This document shows positions 13,672 to 15,215 of a stretch of 15,215 bases of DNA, piece by piece (position 1 is the first letter of the stretch; each line of letters opens with the position of its first letter). The stretch spans positions 1-15,215 of the forward strand of contig JAEKFU010000577.1 in assembly GCA_016522385.1 (NCBI GenBank). The letters are read 5' to 3'. Source of the DNA: Pseudomonadota bacterium (GTDB lineage: Bacteria; Pseudomonadota; Alphaproteobacteria; Rhizobiales; Aestuariivirgaceae). A model generated the notes under the pieces. The model was given only the letters and a program-made list of their open reading frames with translations, did no database searches and was not told the origin of the DNA. The translations under genes were made by a program, and so were the position numbers.

Positions 13672-14285
13672 TGGCAATTCGACTCGGCGGCAAACACAAC
13701 TACACTGGACCGCGGCCATCGGATCCTTTCACCGATCTCCTCTTCAATACGTTGATCGGCTTTGTGTTGCTGTTCTTTGTCGCCATATTGTTTCTGAATC
13801 CGGAGAAGACCAAGGCAAAGGTTGATCTGGACGCACAATATGTGATCACGGTCACGTGGCCGGACAACCTGCCGGATGACATCGATACTTGGGTCGAAGA
13901 TCCTGAAGGCCAGGTGACCTGGTACCGCAATCGCAATGCCGGTCTCGTGCATCTCGACCGTGACGATCGCGGCATGCTCAACGATACGATCAACATCAAC
14001 GGCAAGCAGATTGAGAACCCGCTCAATCAGGAAGTGGTCGCGATCCGCGGACTGGTGCCGGGCGAATACACCATCAATCTGCACTATTACGAGACTGGTT
14101 CCGGTGCGCCGGTTGAGGTTTTAATTCGTGTCGCCCGGGTCAATCCAATCTACAAGATCATTTTCTACGACAAAATTACTTTGGCCCGCAAAGGCACCGA
14201 AAAAACCGCCGTCCGTTTCACGCTCGCAGCCGATGGCGAGGTCGTCAATATCAATCGGCTGGCAAAAAAGCTCGTATCATTCTGA
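13671..14285 (+). CDS. ExbD/TolR/MotB-like single-TM protein with beta-rich periplasmic domain
   Basis: The product is 204 aa. The start is like a stator partner: a short cytoplasmic N-terminus, then DPFTDLLFN (18-26) leading into one transmembrane helix (about 23-42). Asp18 and Asp22 are candidates for the ion-carrying aspartate. The remaining about 160 residues should be periplasmic. Instead of the usual ExbD fold or OmpA-like domain they show a beta-sandwich pattern (DIDTWVEDPEGQVTWY at about 70-85, then LDRDD) reminiscent of DUF2135/YfaP-type domains, followed by strands ending near 200. It overlaps the channel gene in TGATG with GGGGGAG just upstream, so the two are co-translated. The motor-partner role is inferred from gene order and topology. 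Confidence 0.75.
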   Translation: MAIRLGGKHNYTGPRPSDPFTDLLFNTLIGFVLLFFVAILFLNPEKTKAKVDLDAQYVITVTWPDNLPDDIDTWVEDPEGQVTWYRNRNAGLVHLDRDDRGMLNDTININGKQIENPLNQEVVAIRGLVPGEYTINLHYYETGSGAPVEVLIRVARVNPIYKIIFYDKITLARKGTEKTAVRFTLAADGEVVNINRLAKKLVSF

Positions 14286-14309
14286 CCAGTCTCGTGTGGA
14301 ATAGATGCA

Positions 14310-14819
14310 ATGGAAGTCTTAAACTGGGGCATATGGGGACTGACCGCCGCATATTTTGCGATTGCGCTAATCCTGTTAAGCCTGCACATCTACTCCAGAT
14401 GGAGTTTTTCGGTCAAAGCACTTGCGACAATCGTCGTCCTAGGGCTGTCAGTGGTGACTTACAAATCTTACCCCGGTTTGCTGGGTTGGCCGGTGCCCAG
14501 TACCTCGCTGCCGTCAAAGCTCTATCTGGTTGCCGTCGAGGTGCAAGAGCCCGACAGTATCTTCCTGTGGGCGAAGGATCTTGATCAAGGTCTTGCCGAT
14601 CGGCGGCCGCGTGCCTATGAGATTTCCTACTCCAAGTCGCTGCATGAGCGCGCCGAACGTGCCGGCCGCAAGATCCGTCGTGGTATTGCGATGATCGCCG
14701 AAACCAATGCTGAAGGCTCGCTGCCCTCGACGGCTGCCGGCAATGTCGGCTCGGTCAACCAGTCATCACGGATAAGATTTTTCGAAGCCCCCCAGGGTTT
14801 GCTGCCGGACAAGGATTGA
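14310..14819 (+). CDS. Two-TM membrane protein of unknown function
   Basis: The product is 169 aa. Two hydrophobic helices (about 8-28 and 35-52) precede a hydrophilic domain of about 115 residues. That domain contains VQEPDSIFLW (77-86) and PRAYEISYSKSLHERAERA (100-118), which looks conserved and globular, then a Ser/Asn-rich tail. I recognise no named family. The start at 14310 has a GGAATAG-type site upstream; the gap from the ExbD-like gene is 24 nt, so it is probably part of the same operon. It could be an accessory or plug subunit of the putative stator complex; this is a guess from position. Confidence 0.7.
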   Translation: MEVLNWGIWGLTAAYFAIALILLSLHIYSRWSFSVKALATIVVLGLSVVTYKSYPGLLGWPVPSTSLPSKLYLVAVEVQEPDSIFLWAKDLDQGLADRRPRAYEISYSKSLHERAERAGRKIRRGIAMIAETNAEGSLPSTAAGNVGSVNQSSRIRFFEAPQGLLPDKD

Positions 14820-14850
14820 CCGTGGAATTACGAAATCGGCAGACAAGGTC

Positions 14851-15215
14851 ATGAAGCATCGTTTTCGGCACTTGAAGTCGGGCTTGAACCTACGCGCCAA
14901 AGTGATCGGCATTTTGGCCGGAGGTACGATTTTTGTTACGATCGCAGTCGGCGTACTGATGCTGGTCGCCCGCCAGTCCGACCATCTGCTCGAACGCGCT
15001 TCGATGGCACAACGCCATTTGGAACTACTTATTCTGCTCTCTGGGAGAATATCCGACTATGGGATTGTGGTTCTCGAAGCGGTTCAGCAACCCGCTGTCG
15101 ATGAGCAGAAACTCTCTGCCGGTCGCGACCGCGTCGATGCCATATTCCAGTCCATCGAGGCTGTCATTGCCGATCAGGTAAAGCTGTTGCCGTCAGGTGA
15201 TGCGCAGACGGCAGT
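14851..15215 (+). CDS. Membrane sensor protein, N-terminal fragment (histidine kinase or chemoreceptor type)
   Basis: The frame is open to the window end; 121 residues are visible. A basic N-terminus (KHRFRHLKSGLNLRAK) leads into a transmembrane helix (about 19-41). An extracytoplasmic helical region follows (about 43-115, LLERASMAQRHLELLILLSG and onward), of the four-helix-bundle kind found in sensor kinases and methyl-accepting proteins. The NLRAKVIG start before the first helix is common in alphaproteobacterial sensors. The catalytic domains lie beyond the window. The ribosome site is poor (AAGG only 2 nt from the ATG). It starts 31 nt after the two-TM gene and may belong to the same operon. 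Confidence 0.7.
   Translation, partial: MKHRFRHLKSGLNLRAKVIGILAGGTIFVTIAVGVLMLVARQSDHLLERASMAQRHLELLILLSGRISDYGIVVLEAVQQPAVDEQKLSAGRDRVDAIFQSIEAVIADQVKLLPSGDAQTA

Overview
The window reads as accessory chromosome (or large-plasmid) DNA from a Gram-negative bacterium, most likely an alphaproteobacterium. This rests on moderately high GC, Rhizobiales/Rhodospirillales-like codon and protein style, and a CoxMSL-DE gene order of the Afipia (Oligotropha) type. The assignment is by impression only; there is no rRNA, tRNA or marker gene to prove it. No CRISPR array, insertion sequence, transposase or integrase was seen.

Region 1 (1-11179, + strand) is one tightly packed transcription unit of at least twelve genes, with gaps of 0-47 nt and several ATGA overlaps. 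It opens, already inside a gene, with the C-terminal half of a flotillin-type protein. Two tandem paralogous SRPBCC proteins follow. Next is a molybdenum hydroxylase of the xanthine oxidase / CO dehydrogenase superfamily: FAD subunit, 2Fe-2S subunit, and a large Mo subunit split into two proteins. The first piece of the large subunit ends in a proline-rich tail. A MoxR-type AAA+ ATPase and a VWA protein (CoxD/CoxE-like maturation pair) come next. The unit ends with an amidohydrolase_2 protein, a metallo-beta-lactamase-fold lactonase-like hydrolase, and an SMP-30/gluconolactonase domain fused through a Pro/Ala linker to an isochorismatase-like domain. The simplest reading is that a molybdenum enzyme hydroxylates an unknown substrate, several hydrolases process the lactone, lactam or amide products, and the flotillin and SRPBCC proteins link the enzyme to membrane or lipid/quinone. 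The substrate cannot be read from sequence. The large subunit lacks the CO dehydrogenase active-site loop.

Region 2 (11168-12233, - strand) holds an orphan short ParA/MinD-type ATPase, whose 3' end overlaps the end of region 1 convergently, and a small predicted exported protein.

Region 3 (12401-15215, + strand) is a second operon-like group. It encodes a membrane-anchored Sel1-repeat protein, a MotA/TolQ/ExbB-like channel protein, an ExbD/TolR-like partner with an unusual beta-rich extracytoplasmic domain, a small two-TM protein of unknown function, and the start of a membrane sensor (histidine kinase or chemoreceptor type) cut by the window edge. The first four look like an uncharacterised ion-driven envelope motor.

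The two strongest leads are the split Mo-subunit operon (two halves in the same frame, separated by one TGA) and the ExbB/ExbD-like module.
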